This document shows positions 32,128 to 41,014 of a DNA stretch of 56,846 nucleotides, in pieces. The notes beneath the pieces are model-generated. The model had not been told where the DNA came from and searched no databases. It saw nothing but the letters and a program-made list of their open reading frames with translations. The stretch is from a virus, in IMG/VR virus record IMGVR_UViG_3300010397_000012, positions 1-56,846 of that record. One strand, written 5' to 3'. Both the position numbers and the translations under genes were made by a program. Position 1 is the stretch's first letter, and each line of letters begins with the position of its first letter.

Positions 32128-33506
32128 CCGTCTTCGGCCTGAGCATCACGCGCCAGAAGGCCGGCCCTCCGCCTGGCACCGTCTTTTCGACGCCGAGTGC
32201 CGGCCGAGGCGGCTGGTTCCGCGTGCTGGAGCCGTTCACCGGCGCCTGGCAGCGGAACATCGAGCAGACGCCTGAGACGCTGCTGGCGTTTCACGCCGTC
32301 TATGCCTGCGTCACGTTGATCGCCTCGGACATCGCCAAACTGCGGATCAAGCTCGTGGAGCAGGACCGCGACGGCATCTGGAACGAAACCACCAACAGCG
32401 CCTACTCGCCGGTCTTGCGGCGCCCGAACGCCTACCAAGATCGCATCCAGTTCATCACGCACTGGATGCTCTCAAAGCTGATCCACGGCAATACCTACGT
32501 CCTCCTGAACCGCGATCAGAACAGGGTGGTGCGCGAGATGCACGTCCTGGATCCGACGCGCGTGCAGGTCAGGGTGGCGCCCAACGGCGACATCTACTAC
32601 GCGCTGGGCCAGGACAACCTCTCTGGTGTCGACGGGGCCTCCACGACCGTGCCGGCGTCCGAAATTATCCACGACCGCATGCCCGGCCTGTATCACCCGT
32701 TGTGCGGGAGCTCGCCGTTGACGGCGTGTTATCTGCCGGCGCTGCAGGCGCTCCGTGGCCAGCAGAACTCGGCTGACACGCTGGCGAACGGCGCGCGCCC
32801 TGGAGGCGTGCTCACGAGCGCCGCGCCGTTGTCGGACGAGCAGATCGCGCAGATTCAGACGGAATGGCAGGCCAACTACGGCGGCGACAACCAGGGCCGC
32901 GTCGCGGTGCTGACGGCCGACCTGAAATACCAAGACCTCAAGCTCATCAGTAACGTCGACATGCAACTGATCGAGCAATTGAAGTTGTCCGGCGAGAACG
33001 TGTGCTCCGCGTTTCACGTGCCGGGCTTCAAGGTCGGGATCGGCGCGATGCCGGCCTACAACTCGGTGGAAGCGGCCAACATCCTCTACTACTCGGACTG
33101 CCTGCAGTACCACTACGAGTCGATTGAGTCGCTGCTGGATTTCGGCCTGAGCACCGGGAACACGCTCGGGACGGAGTTCGACCTCGAGTCGTTGCTGCGC
33201 ATGGACACGTCGTCGCGGTCAACGGCCGCCAAGGAAGCGGTGAACGGCGGCATGTCCTACAACGAAGCTCGGCGCCGGTTCTTCGATCTCGGCCCGGTCA
33301 AGGGCGGCGAATCGCCCCTCGCGCAGCAGCAGAACTACAGTCTGGAAGCGCTCGCCAAGCGGGACGCCAAGGCGGATCCGTTTGAAACAGCGACAAGCAA
33401 GCCTGACACGCCCGCGCCTGACGCGATGCCAGCGGACGCCGCGAACAAGTCGGCCCTGCTCGTGCCGCGCGCCCTCCTGGCCCTTCAGAAAGCGATGGCC
33501 GCGTGA
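32124..33506 (+). CDS. Portal protein, HK97 family
   Basis: 460 residues, GTG start. Conserved blocks: AFHAVYACVTLIASDIAKLR, VLRRPNAYQDRIQFITHWM, LSKLIHGNTYVLLNRDQNR, EIIHDRMPG and the stem LMSE-type region near VCSAFHVPGFKVG. The C-terminal tail is Pro/Ala-rich. The dodecameric portal is the DNA entry channel at one vertex and the docking site for terminase and connectors. Confidence 0.93.
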   Translation: MTVFGLSITRQKAGPPPGTVFSTPSAGRGGWFRVLEPFTGAWQRNIEQTPETLLAFHAVYACVTLIASDIAKLRIKLVEQDRDGIWNETTNSAYSPVLRRPNAYQDRIQFITHWMLSKLIHGNTYVLLNRDQNRVVREMHVLDPTRVQVRVAPNGDIYYALGQDNLSGVDGASTTVPASEIIHDRMPGLYHPLCGSSPLTACYLPALQALRGQQNSADTLANGARPGGVLTSAAPLSDEQIAQIQTEWQANYGGDNQGRVAVLTADLKYQDLKLISNVDMQLIEQLKLSGENVCSAFHVPGFKVGIGAMPAYNSVEAANILYYSDCLQYHYESIESLLDFGLSTGNTLGTEFDLESLLRMDTSSRSTAAKEAVNGGMSYNEARRRFFDLGPVKGGESPLAQQQNYSLEALAKRDAKADPFETATSKPDTPAPDAMPADAANKSALLVPRALLALQKAMAA

Positions 33507-34405
33507 CTGAGGCGGAATTGACGGCCGTGGCGGAAGGCTTCGCGCCAGTGGTGCGGCAGGCGATCGCGCAGGCGACCGAGCCGCTACTGGCCCGCATTGC
33601 CGTGCTCGAGCAGCGAGAGTCGACGCCTGGCGAGCGTGGGCCCGCGGGTGAGAAGGGCCTTGACGGGGCACCCGGGAAGGACGCGCCGGCGCCAGACACG
33701 GACGTGATTGCGATGAAGGTTGCGGCGCTCCTGCCGGTGCCTCGTGACGGCCGAGAAGGGGCGCCTGGCAAGGACGCGCCGTCCATGGACCTCGTGGCCC
33801 TGGCGAAGATGGTCGTGGACCTGATCCCAACGCCGAAAGATGGCGCGAACGGCCGAGACGGCACCGACGTCGACATGGGCGCGGTCAAGGCCATGGTCAC
33901 AGAAGCGGTGGCGGCCATCCCCGTGCCGAAAGACGGAACCAATGGCCAGGACGGCAAGGACGGCACCAGCGTGGATCCCGCGTTCGTGTCCGCCGAGATC
34001 GCCAAGGCGGTCGCCGCGATCCCAGTCCCAAAGGACGGCGCTCCTGGCCAAGACGGCCAGGACGGCCTGACCTTCAGCATCGAAGACCTCATGACGGCGT
34101 CGTTTGACGGCGAGCGGACCACGACGCTGGTCTTCGGCCGCGGCGAGAAGCGTCTCGAAGTTCCGATGCGGTTTCAGGTGCCGCTGTACTTCGACGTGTG
34201 GAGTACCGCCAAGTCGTATCAGGCCGGCGACTGCGTGACCTACGGCGGGTCGATGTGGATCGCCAAGGCCGACACAACCGAGCGACCGGGCGATGGTGCA
34301 ACGTCCTGGCGCCTCTGCGTGAAAGCGGGCCGTGAAGGGAAGTCGGTCGCCGGTCCGGTGGGCCCCCGTGGGCCCCAAGGGGAGCGAGGGCCGGCCAAGT
34401 GGTGA
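33503..34405 (+). CDS. Collagen-like virion protein with a carbohydrate-binding module
   Basis: 300 residues. An N-terminal helix is followed by Gly-rich triplets (PGERGPAGEKGLDGAPGKD), then spacer helices with repeated PVPKDG-x-x-G-x-DG units. Residues about 195-285 contain VPLYFDVWSTAKSYQAGDCV and SMWIAKADTTERPGDGATSW, a CBM5/12-like chitin-binding fold. A short second collagen run (PVGPRGPQGERGP) ends the protein. It lies next to the portal and ahead of the glycan genes, so it may be a head fibre or decoration protein that reaches into polysaccharide. Confidence 0.8.
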   Translation: MTEAELTAVAEGFAPVVRQAIAQATEPLLARIAVLEQRESTPGERGPAGEKGLDGAPGKDAPAPDTDVIAMKVAALLPVPRDGREGAPGKDAPSMDLVALAKMVVDLIPTPKDGANGRDGTDVDMGAVKAMVTEAVAAIPVPKDGTNGQDGKDGTSVDPAFVSAEIAKAVAAIPVPKDGAPGQDGQDGLTFSIEDLMTASFDGERTTTLVFGRGEKRLEVPMRFQVPLYFDVWSTAKSYQAGDCVTYGGSMWIAKADTTERPGDGATSWRLCVKAGREGKSVAGPVGPRGPQGERGPAKW

Positions 34406-35034
34406 CCGTGCCGAGGCTCTGGCCGGGCGAGACGGTGGCCTGCCTGGCGACCGGGCCGAGCTTGACGCAGGCCGATGTGGACCTCTGCCGAGACAAGGTG
34501 CGGGTGATTGCCGTCAACGACGCACATCGCCTCGCGCCGTGGGCCGACGTCCTCTACTCGAGCGACCGCGCCTGGTGGCCGAAATACAACGGCGTGCCGA
34601 CATTCGCCGGCCGTCGCTACGGGGTCGGGACCGGCGTCGGCAAGCGTAACCCCTTCGGCAAACTGCCGCAGATCACCGTCTTGCGGAACGCCGGGCCGGA
34701 CGGGATCGAGACGTCACCGGACGGTCTCCGCACGGGCCGCAATTCTGGCTATGCCGCGATCAACCTGGCCGTGCACTTCGGCGCCGCCAAGATCGTCCTA
34801 CTCGGCTACAACCTGAGCTACCGCAACGGTCGCGCGCACTTCTTTGGCAACCATCCCTCAGGCCTGACCCAGACCGAGGCGCTGTATCCGTCGTTCCGGA
34901 AGCACTTCGAGACGATGGTGGCGCCGCTGAAGCAACTCGGCGTCGAAGTGATCAACGCGACCGAGCACACGTCGTTGACCTGTTTTCCGTGCCGTCCGGT
35001 ACGCGAGGCGTTGGGCCTCGAGGTGGCGGCATGA
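34399..35034 (+). CDS. DUF115/sialyltransferase-like glycan-transfer protein
   Basis: 211 residues from GTG 34399; GTG 34402 is equally possible. GETVACLATGPSLTQADVDL, then RVIAVNDAHRLAPWADVLYS, GRNSGYAAINLAVHFGAAKI and VLLGYNLS, with a late HFFGNHP, follow the DUF115-like/sialyltransferase-like phage proteins that move sugars. First gene of the seven-gene cassette. The acceptor is unknown. Confidence 0.6.
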   Translation: MVTVPRLWPGETVACLATGPSLTQADVDLCRDKVRVIAVNDAHRLAPWADVLYSSDRAWWPKYNGVPTFAGRRYGVGTGVGKRNPFGKLPQITVLRNAGPDGIETSPDGLRTGRNSGYAAINLAVHFGAAKIVLLGYNLSYRNGRAHFFGNHPSGLTQTEALYPSFRKHFETMVAPLKQLGVEVINATEHTSLTCFPCRPVREALGLEVAA

Positions 35035-35681
35035 TGCGCGTCGCCGTGTGCCTCCAGACGGCCGACCGGAGTGACTACACGGCCCGGACGTTGGCCAGTT
35101 TCGCCGCGCATAACGATCTGAAGCGGTTCGCCTTGTTCCACGGAGACGACGCATCAGCGACGACCGAGAACCGGGACCTGGCGCACGCCTACGGGTTCAA
35201 GACGCTGGTGCGAACCAAGGCGCGCATCGGCTGCCTGCCGCTCAGGACGGCCCTGATCGTCGCCGCCGCACGCCACGCCGACTGGATCTTGCTCCTCGAG
35301 AACGACATTGATTCCGTGCGGCCGTTTCCGTGGGCGCTGCTCCACCACGTCGCGAGTATCAAGTGGCTCTATACGCTGCGCCTGTTTGGGGCCTTCAAGG
35401 GGCCGAACCAGACCGACCCGTGCCACATCGTCAACAAGTGGAAGCCCGAAAAGCCCGTGAAATGGAAGGCGCTCGGCAAGTCTCCTGAGCCGGCCGAATA
35501 CGGGCTGATCCACTGGAGCGCGCAGCCGTCGGTGACGCGCACACGGCCCCTGGTCGACCTGCACTGCTCAGGCATCCGCGAACTCCGCCTCAAGACGGCG
35601 CGTGTGGTCGACAACGTCATGGTGCACATCGGCGACGTGCGGACGCACCAAGCTCGCAGCCGAGAGGCGGTCGCATGTTGA
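35031..35681 (+). CDS. GT-A-type putative glycosyltransferase
   Basis: 216 residues; ATGATG start overlapping the upstream stop. The N-terminus MRVAVCLQTADRSDYTARTL resembles a GT-A core start. ADWILLLENDIDSVRPFPWA holds an acidic cluster where DxD would be (NDID). The C-terminal half is specific. Second gene of the cassette. Weaker evidence than the other transferases. Confidence 0.55.
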   Translation: MMRVAVCLQTADRSDYTARTLASFAAHNDLKRFALFHGDDASATTENRDLAHAYGFKTLVRTKARIGCLPLRTALIVAAARHADWILLLENDIDSVRPFPWALLHHVASIKWLYTLRLFGAFKGPNQTDPCHIVNKWKPEKPVKWKALGKSPEPAEYGLIHWSAQPSVTRTRPLVDLHCSGIRELRLKTARVVDNVMVHIGDVRTHQARSREAVAC

Positions 35682-36394
35682 CCGTGGCGACGTTCCGATG
35701 GAAGCCGCCCACGGGGTATCGGTCGGTCTTCGGGCCTGAAACCGTCATCGTGTTGCGCGACATGATTCGGCGCAACTATGCGCAGCCGCACCGGTTCGTG
35801 TGCGTCACGGACGATCCGGCCGGGCTGAAGGATGTCGAGACGATTCCCCTGTGGGACGACTTCGCCAGCGTGCCCAGCCCGCACGGTCGAGGTAACCCCA
35901 GCTGCTATCGACGCCTGAAGCTGTTCGATCCGACGATCGCCTCGCTGCTCGGGCCGCGCATCGTGTCGATGGACCTGGACACCGTGATCGTGGGTGACCT
36001 GGCGCCGATCTTTAACCGGACGGAAGACTTCGTCATCTGGGGCCAGGCCGACCAGGCGAAGCAGTGGTACAACGGCTCGCTCTTCATGTTGACGGCGGGC
36101 GCTCGGCCGCGCGTCTGGAGCGAGTTCAACCCGAAGACGTCGCCGCTTCTGGCCAAACGGGCGGGCAAGTTCGGGTCGGACCAGGGGTGGATCTCCTACT
36201 GCCTCGGGCCGAAAGAGGCCACGTTCGGGCAACAGGACGGCGTGTATTCGTTCCGCGTGCACGTCCAGCCGAAAGGCGATGACTACCTCCCAGAGAACGC
36301 GCGGATCATCAACTTCCATGGCCACGTCGACCCGTGGCACTGGCGCGCACAGCGCCTGGACTGGGTGCGTAAGCACTACGGGGTGGCGGCATGA
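35675..36394 (+). CDS. GT8-like glycosyltransferase
   Basis: 239 residues. The metal-binding motif DLDTVIVGDLAP is near residue 100, preceded by KLFDPTIASLLGPRIVSM. NGSLFMLTAGARPRVW and a C-terminal INFHGHVDPWHW complete the fold. Similar in layout to the product at 37751 (YLDLDTLIVGDLAP), so the two are probably paralogues with different sugar or acceptor choice. Coupled to neighbours by short overlaps. Confidence 0.75.
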   Translation: MLTVATFRWKPPTGYRSVFGPETVIVLRDMIRRNYAQPHRFVCVTDDPAGLKDVETIPLWDDFASVPSPHGRGNPSCYRRLKLFDPTIASLLGPRIVSMDLDTVIVGDLAPIFNRTEDFVIWGQADQAKQWYNGSLFMLTAGARPRVWSEFNPKTSPLLAKRAGKFGSDQGWISYCLGPKEATFGQQDGVYSFRVHVQPKGDDYLPENARIINFHGHVDPWHWRAQRLDWVRKHYGVAA

Positions 36395-37002
36395 TCCCGC
36401 TCACGCCGGAACAGTACGCGGTGAAGTACGCGACGCGCGACCTCCCGACGTTGCAGCGGGCCGCTGGACTTGCCCCTCAGCAGCGCGTTGCGGTGCAGGC
36501 TGGCGGCAATCTGGGTGTGTGGCCGAAGTGGTTGGGAGACACGTTCGAGACGGTCTACTGCTTTGAGCCGTCGCCGGCGTGCTTCCAGGAGCTCGTGCGC
36601 CATGCCGCCCAACCGAACGTCATCAAGATCCAAGCGGCACTCGGAGACACGCACGGCCTGGTGGCGGTGAGCGATGCGCGCGACGACGGGAAGCCGAGCC
36701 ATCCAGGCGTGACGCACGTGTCTGGCGCCGGCGTGATCCCGACCCTCCGCGTGGACGACTTGGCCCTGGAGCACTGCGATCTGCTGTCGCTGGACCTCGA
36801 GGGGTATGAACTCTTCGCGTTACGCGGCGCCGTTGAGACCGTGGAGCGATGCCGTCCGGTGATGCTGATCGAGATCAACCAGCACAGCGATCGGTACGGC
36901 GTCCCACCGGATGACGTGCGCGACTGGCTGACGGCACAGGGCTATCAGTTTGTGGCCCGCGTGCACTCGGACGAGATCTGGACGCCGGAGGGTCAGGAGT
37001 AG
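36391..37002 (+). CDS. FkbM-family sugar O-methyltransferase
   Basis: 203 residues. VAVQAGGNLGVWPKWLGDTF is the SAM-binding glycine loop, TVYCFEPSPACFQELVRHAA the acidic ribose loop, and CDLLSLDLEGYELFALRGAV the FkbM signature (DLL-x-x-D-x-EG-x-E-x-x-x-L-x-G). FkbM enzymes methylate hydroxyls of sugars and glycans. In the cassette it would cap or modify the glycan made by the transferases. Confidence 0.85.
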   Translation: MIPLTPEQYAVKYATRDLPTLQRAAGLAPQQRVAVQAGGNLGVWPKWLGDTFETVYCFEPSPACFQELVRHAAQPNVIKIQAALGDTHGLVAVSDARDDGKPSHPGVTHVSGAGVIPTLRVDDLALEHCDLLSLDLEGYELFALRGAVETVERCRPVMLIEINQHSDRYGVPPDDVRDWLTAQGYQFVARVHSDEIWTPEGQE

Positions 37003-37004
37003 CT

Positions 37005-37754
37005 ATGGGACTCGACCCACGACCACAGACCACGACGGCCGAGCAGTACGCGCAGATCTTCGCGTCCGAGCGCGCCAAGGCGTATCCGTCTGTCGACGCC
37101 TTCGAGGCGAAGATGGGATTCAGTCTCGACCGCGATCGGCTCGAGTCGGCCGCCCGCGTGCTCAGTTGCCCGTTCAAGGCCGCGGCGCCGAACTGGCAGC
37201 ACGGGCGAGTGATTTACGCGGCCGTGCGATCCCGCATCCAGGCGATGAATGCGGCCGGATGGTCCACCGGCTACGCCCATGTCGACATTGGCACGGCGAA
37301 GGGCTTCTCCGCGCTCTGCGCGCTGTGGGCGATTGAGGACAGCCAGGCTGAGCACGCGAGCGTGGAGTCGGTCGATGTCCTGCCGCAGTCGGCGCTTGTG
37401 CGTCGAAATACGGTTGCGGAAGTGGATCGTCTCTGCACGTTGTCTGACGTGCTGGCCCCATGGCCAGAGACGGCCCGCATTAGGTTTCACGAGTCCACCG
37501 GGATCGACTTCCTCAAGCGGTCAGACGCACACGTGCACTCAGCCTTCGTGGACGGCAAGCATTCGACGGAGGCGGTCTCGGCGGAGTGGAAGGCGCTCGC
37601 GAAGCGCCAAGCCTCGGGCGACATTGCGATCTTCGACGACGTCCAGATGCCGGCGGTGGCGGCAGGACTGAAGGGCGCTGACTACTGCTACACGTTCGAA
37701 CGTCTCGACCTCGGATCGGTGAATCGGTCGTACGTGATCGGGGTGCGCCGATGA
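37005..37754 (+). CDS. Class I SAM-dependent methyltransferase
   Basis: 249 residues. AHVDIGTAKGFSALCALWAI is the glycine-rich SAM loop, and VESVDVLPQS the acidic end of strand 2. Later HSAFVDGKHSTEAVSAEWKA and GDIAIFDDVQMPAV match the Methyltransf_24-type pattern (FVDG-x-H, D-D). Lying between FkbM and a GT8-like gene, it is probably a second glycan-modifying methyltransferase. Confidence 0.75.
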   Translation: MGLDPRPQTTTAEQYAQIFASERAKAYPSVDAFEAKMGFSLDRDRLESAARVLSCPFKAAAPNWQHGRVIYAAVRSRIQAMNAAGWSTGYAHVDIGTAKGFSALCALWAIEDSQAEHASVESVDVLPQSALVRRNTVAEVDRLCTLSDVLAPWPETARIRFHESTGIDFLKRSDAHVHSAFVDGKHSTEAVSAEWKALAKRQASGDIAIFDDVQMPAVAAGLKGADYCYTFERLDLGSVNRSYVIGVRR

Positions 37755-38410
37755 CGACAGTGGCCTGCGTGTGGGTCAAGGGGAACGTGCCCTATACCGC
37801 GGAGTATGTCGCCAACCTCTCAGCCATGGTGCGGCGGCACATCGACCGTCCGTATCGGATGGTCTGCCTGACGGATCGGCCTGACGAGGTGCCGCATGGC
37901 ATCGACCCGATCGCCGTGCCGAATCTGAGCCCGCTGCCAGGGTGGTGGTCGAAGCTCGAACTGTTCAAACCAGCCCATCGCCTGACGGGGCGAGTCTTGT
38001 ACCTCGATCTGGACACCTTGATCGTGGGCGACCTCGCGCCGGTCCTGGACTGGCCGGCGCCGTTCGCCATCGTGCCGGATGACACCTCGTCCTTCCAGCC
38101 GCGGCCACCGTATCGCGTCGTGAAGCGGTTCAACTCGTCGGTCATGGTGTTTGACGGCGGGATCTACCCGGACCTGTTCGAAGGGTGGCGCGGAGCCGTC
38201 AAGGCCGGACTGTGGGGGGACCAAGACCTCATCGGAGAACGGTATCCCTCGATCGACACGATGCCGGCAGCGTGGTTCCCTCGATTGTCGACGTTCAGCC
38301 AGGCCGGCACGATTCCCACCGGCGCGAGGGTGGTGCTGTCGAAGAAGCCGAAGAACCACGTCGCCGCGGCGCAGTGGCCCTGGTTTGACGCGATCTGGAG
38401 GGCCGCCTGA
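37751..38410 (+). CDS. GT8-like glycosyltransferase
   Basis: 219 residues. LTGRVLYLDLDTLIVGDLAP carries the DxD motif. KRFNSSVMVFDGGIYPDLFE and GDQDLIGERYPSID follow as in GT8-like enzymes. Paralogous in layout to the 35675 product. Coupled to both neighbours by overlap. Confidence 0.75.
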   Translation: MTTVACVWVKGNVPYTAEYVANLSAMVRRHIDRPYRMVCLTDRPDEVPHGIDPIAVPNLSPLPGWWSKLELFKPAHRLTGRVLYLDLDTLIVGDLAPVLDWPAPFAIVPDDTSSFQPRPPYRVVKRFNSSVMVFDGGIYPDLFEGWRGAVKAGLWGDQDLIGERYPSIDTMPAAWFPRLSTFSQAGTIPTGARVVLSKKPKNHVAAAQWPWFDAIWRAA

Positions 38411-39150
38411 TGGCCCTCTGGTGCCGTGATCTCAAGACTGTGTCGGTCCCAATCGGCGACACGCCGAAGGCCGTCACGCTCGTGTTGCCGTACTACGAGA
38501 ACCCGCAGTTCTTCCAGCGGCAGATCGCCGAGTGGCGGAACTATGCGGCCGACGTGGCGCCGTTCGTCTCGGTGATCGTCGTGGACGACGGCTCGCCCAC
38601 GCCGGCGGTCTTGCCAGAAGCGCCACCGGTGTCGATGCGGCTCTTTCGGATCGGCGTGGACGTCCGGTGGAACTGGCTGGCCGCCCGTAACATCGGCGCG
38701 CACCATGCCGCGCCAGGCTGGCTGCTCATGACTGACATGGATCATGTGGTGCCCAACGACACCATGCGCGCATGTGTCTACGGGTCGCACGATCCAGCGG
38801 TGGCCTACGGGTTCGGTCGGGTGGAGCATACGGGCGCGGCGATCCACCCACACTCGGCGTCGTTCTTCCTGACGCGCGACACCTTCTGGCGCACCGGCGG
38901 GTACGACGAGACGCTGTCCGGCCACTACGGCACCGACGGCGACTTCCGTCGGCGTCTGGCGCCTGTGGCCCGGATGCAGATTCAGGACCGGCCGCTCGTG
39001 CGCCATGAGTACCAGGGCGACTCCTCAACCGTGCGGTACCTGCGTAAACAGCCCGAAGACGCGGCAGTGAAGCGTCTCGTGGCGCAACGCGGTCGGGCTT
39101 GGGCGCCGCGCGTGCTGTCGTTCCCCTATCAGGAGGTGGCGGCGTCATGA
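38410..39150 (+). CDS. GT2-family glycosyltransferase
   Basis: 246 residues. KAVTLVLPYYENPQFFQRQI and SVIVVDDGSP give the GT2 nucleotide pocket, WLLMTDMDHVVPNDTM the DxD-type metal site, and TFWRTGGYDETLSGHYGTDG the acceptor ED-like region. Last gene of the cassette. Its stop overlaps the head-tail connector gene, so the cassette is cotranslated with virion assembly genes. Confidence 0.85.
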   Translation: MALWCRDLKTVSVPIGDTPKAVTLVLPYYENPQFFQRQIAEWRNYAADVAPFVSVIVVDDGSPTPAVLPEAPPVSMRLFRIGVDVRWNWLAARNIGAHHAAPGWLLMTDMDHVVPNDTMRACVYGSHDPAVAYGFGRVEHTGAAIHPHSASFFLTRDTFWRTGGYDETLSGHYGTDGDFRRRLAPVARMQIQDRPLVRHEYQGDSSTVRYLRKQPEDAAVKRLVAQRGRAWAPRVLSFPYQEVAAS

Positions 39151-39776
39151 CGCGCGCCGCGGTCACCCTGTGGGATGACGGCGTGCTGTGGAGCACGCGC
39201 CGGACCGTCGCGCCCACGCAACTCCCGATGAGGACGGAGTACGTCTACGACCAGGTGCTCAGAGGCGCCTGCGAGGACGCGGACGAGGAGTTCGTGACCA
39301 ACGCCATTCGCGCGTTCGCGGACGACGCCGAGCATGAGACGCAGCGGGCCCTGATGCCGCAGACCTGGGAGATGGTCCTCGATGGCTTCCCAGCCAGCGG
39401 ACAGATCGTGCTCCAGCGCCCGCCGCTCATCGCGGTGACGTCGCTGCAGTACTACGACGCCGATAACGAACTCCAGGATTTGGCCGTCTCTCCTGCGGAG
39501 TTCGCCGTGGTGCCGTCGGGCCGATACACGAAGGCGATCGTGCGGCCGATTGACGGCGAGAGCTTCCCGAGCACCTACGGCCGTCCTGATGCCGTGACGG
39601 TGACCTACGAGGCTGGCTACGAGGACGTGAACGATCCCGAGCTCGCCAAGATCAACATCGGGATCGCCCTGGCTGTGGGCGAGTTCTACAAGCTGCGGTC
39701 GCTGTCGGTGCAGGGGCTGAACTACACGCCGGCCGTGCTGCAGACGAGCCGGTTTTGGACGAAGGTGCGCGGATGA
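39147..39776 (+). CDS. Head-tail connector protein (gp6-like)
   Basis: 209 residues. VTNAIRAFADDAEHETQRAL in the N-terminal half, QRPPLIAVTSLQYYDADNEL in the middle and VTVTYEAGYEDVNDPELAKI near the end follow the HK97 gp6 / PhiE125 gp8 connector layout. It forms the ring under the portal. ATGA overlap with the GT2 gene. Confidence 0.8.
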   Translation: MTRAAVTLWDDGVLWSTRRTVAPTQLPMRTEYVYDQVLRGACEDADEEFVTNAIRAFADDAEHETQRALMPQTWEMVLDGFPASGQIVLQRPPLIAVTSLQYYDADNELQDLAVSPAEFAVVPSGRYTKAIVRPIDGESFPSTYGRPDAVTVTYEAGYEDVNDPELAKINIGIALAVGEFYKLRSLSVQGLNYTPAVLQTSRFWTKVRG

Positions 39777-40141
39777 ACCACCTTCTCGAGCCTGGCGATC
39801 GGGACAAGCGCGTGGTGATCCAATACCGCCGCGACGGGACATCGACGACGGAGTTCCCGGTCGACGACTGGGCGCGCACGCGCCGGCTGACCGTGTGGAT
39901 GGCCAAGGAGGATCTCCGTGGCGCCGAACGGCTGCAGGCGATGCAGGTCCAGTCGGCCTACGACGGCCGCTGGGTGATGGGCTATCGCACGGACATGGAT
40001 CCGGATCTGCTCGATGTGACGAAGGACCGCCGGCTGGTCTACCAGGGCCGCGTGCTCAACATCGTGGCTGGCCGGACGCTCGGACGGAAGGACGGGATCG
40101 AACTCACGACGATCGCCAACCCGTCAGGAGAGACGGCGTGA
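39773..40141 (+). CDS. Head-tail joining protein
   Basis: 122 residues. LEPGDRDKRVVIQYRRDG, WARTRRLTVWMAKEDLRGAE and VYQGRVLNIVAGRTLGRKDG followed by IELTTIA fit the phage head-tail joining (H_T_join, SPP1 gp16-like) barrel. It caps the head before the tail docks. Start chosen at the ATG overlapping the upstream stop. Confidence 0.8.
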   Translation: MNHLLEPGDRDKRVVIQYRRDGTSTTEFPVDDWARTRRLTVWMAKEDLRGAERLQAMQVQSAYDGRWVMGYRTDMDPDLLDVTKDRRLVYQGRVLNIVAGRTLGRKDGIELTTIANPSGETA

Positions 40142-40563
40142 TCACGATGAAGATCGAAGGCGGCGCCGAGTTGGCGTCCATGCTCAATAGCCTGCCGCGC
40201 GCTGTGCGGTTGCAGATCACTAAGGCCGTCCTCATCGAAGCGGCCGAGCCGATGGTCGCAGTGGCGCGGAAGATGGCTCCTCGCCGGCCTGGCTTGCCGG
40301 ATCTCGCCGACAACATCGAGATCGGGAATCCTCGCGCCGGTGGTATGGACAAGTTCGGAGACGAGAAAGCGGCGACAGTCGTCTGGGGCCCAACGAAGAA
40401 CTTCTTCTACGGCTACTACCAGGAGTGGGGCACCGTCCACCACGGCGCGCACCCGTTCATGCGGCCGGCGTTTGACGGCCAAGCCGAACGGTCGCTCGGG
40501 ATTATCCGCACGCGGACGTGGGAGCACATCCAGTCCTACGTCCAGTCGAGGGATGAGTCGTGA
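40138..40563 (+). CDS. HK97 gp10-like tail component
   Basis: 141 residues from GTG 40138; ATG 40147 is an alternative. KIEGGAELASMLNSLPRAVR, then AEPMVAVARKMAPRRPGLPD and GYYQEWGTVHHGAHPFMRPA, contain the family's AR-x-x-AP and EWGT...HPFMRPA signatures. Neck or tail-terminator region protein. Confidence 0.88.
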   Translation: MITMKIEGGAELASMLNSLPRAVRLQITKAVLIEAAEPMVAVARKMAPRRPGLPDLADNIEIGNPRAGGMDKFGDEKAATVVWGPTKNFFYGYYQEWGTVHHGAHPFMRPAFDGQAERSLGIIRTRTWEHIQSYVQSRDES

Positions 40564-40988
40564 CGGTCGAGACGGCGATCGCGCTGCGCATCTTGTCGCT
40601 GACCGGGATCTCGGCGCTCGTGTCCGACCGCGTGCGCGTGCTGAAACTGCGCCAAGGCGAGCGGTCAGGCGTACGGGTGCAGCAGGTGAGCGAGAACGAG
40701 CCGTTCCACCACCGAGGCACGGTGGGCGTCCTGGCCTGCCGCGTCCAGGTGGACTCGGTGGCGCCGGAGAACAGCGGCGTCGATCCGTACGCGGTCGCGA
40801 ACCAGATCGACGCCCTCATCAAAGGCGACGGCGCTGGCAGCGGCCTCGCCGGATTCTCGGGCGCGATCGGCTCACCAGCATTTGAGGTGTTGTCGATCCT
40901 GCCCGTGGACGTGAAGCGGGAGTACGACGCGGACGCGGTGGGGATTGTGAAGGTGATGCGCGACTACAGGGTCACGCATCGCGGCTGA
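40560..40988 (+). CDS. Tail completion/terminator protein (DUF3168-like)
   Basis: 142 residues, GTG start. ISALVSDRVRVLKLRQGERS, GVLACRVQVDSVAPENSGVD and SILPVDVKREYDADAVGIVK, then VMRDYRV, follow the DUF3168 order. It ends the tail tube and links to the neck. GTGA overlap with the gp10-like gene. Confidence 0.75.
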   Translation: MTVETAIALRILSLTGISALVSDRVRVLKLRQGERSGVRVQQVSENEPFHHRGTVGVLACRVQVDSVAPENSGVDPYAVANQIDALIKGDGAGSGLAGFSGAIGSPAFEVLSILPVDVKREYDADAVGIVKVMRDYRVTHRG

Positions 40989-41014
40989 TCGAACGACTTT
41001 CAAGGAGCATAGCT

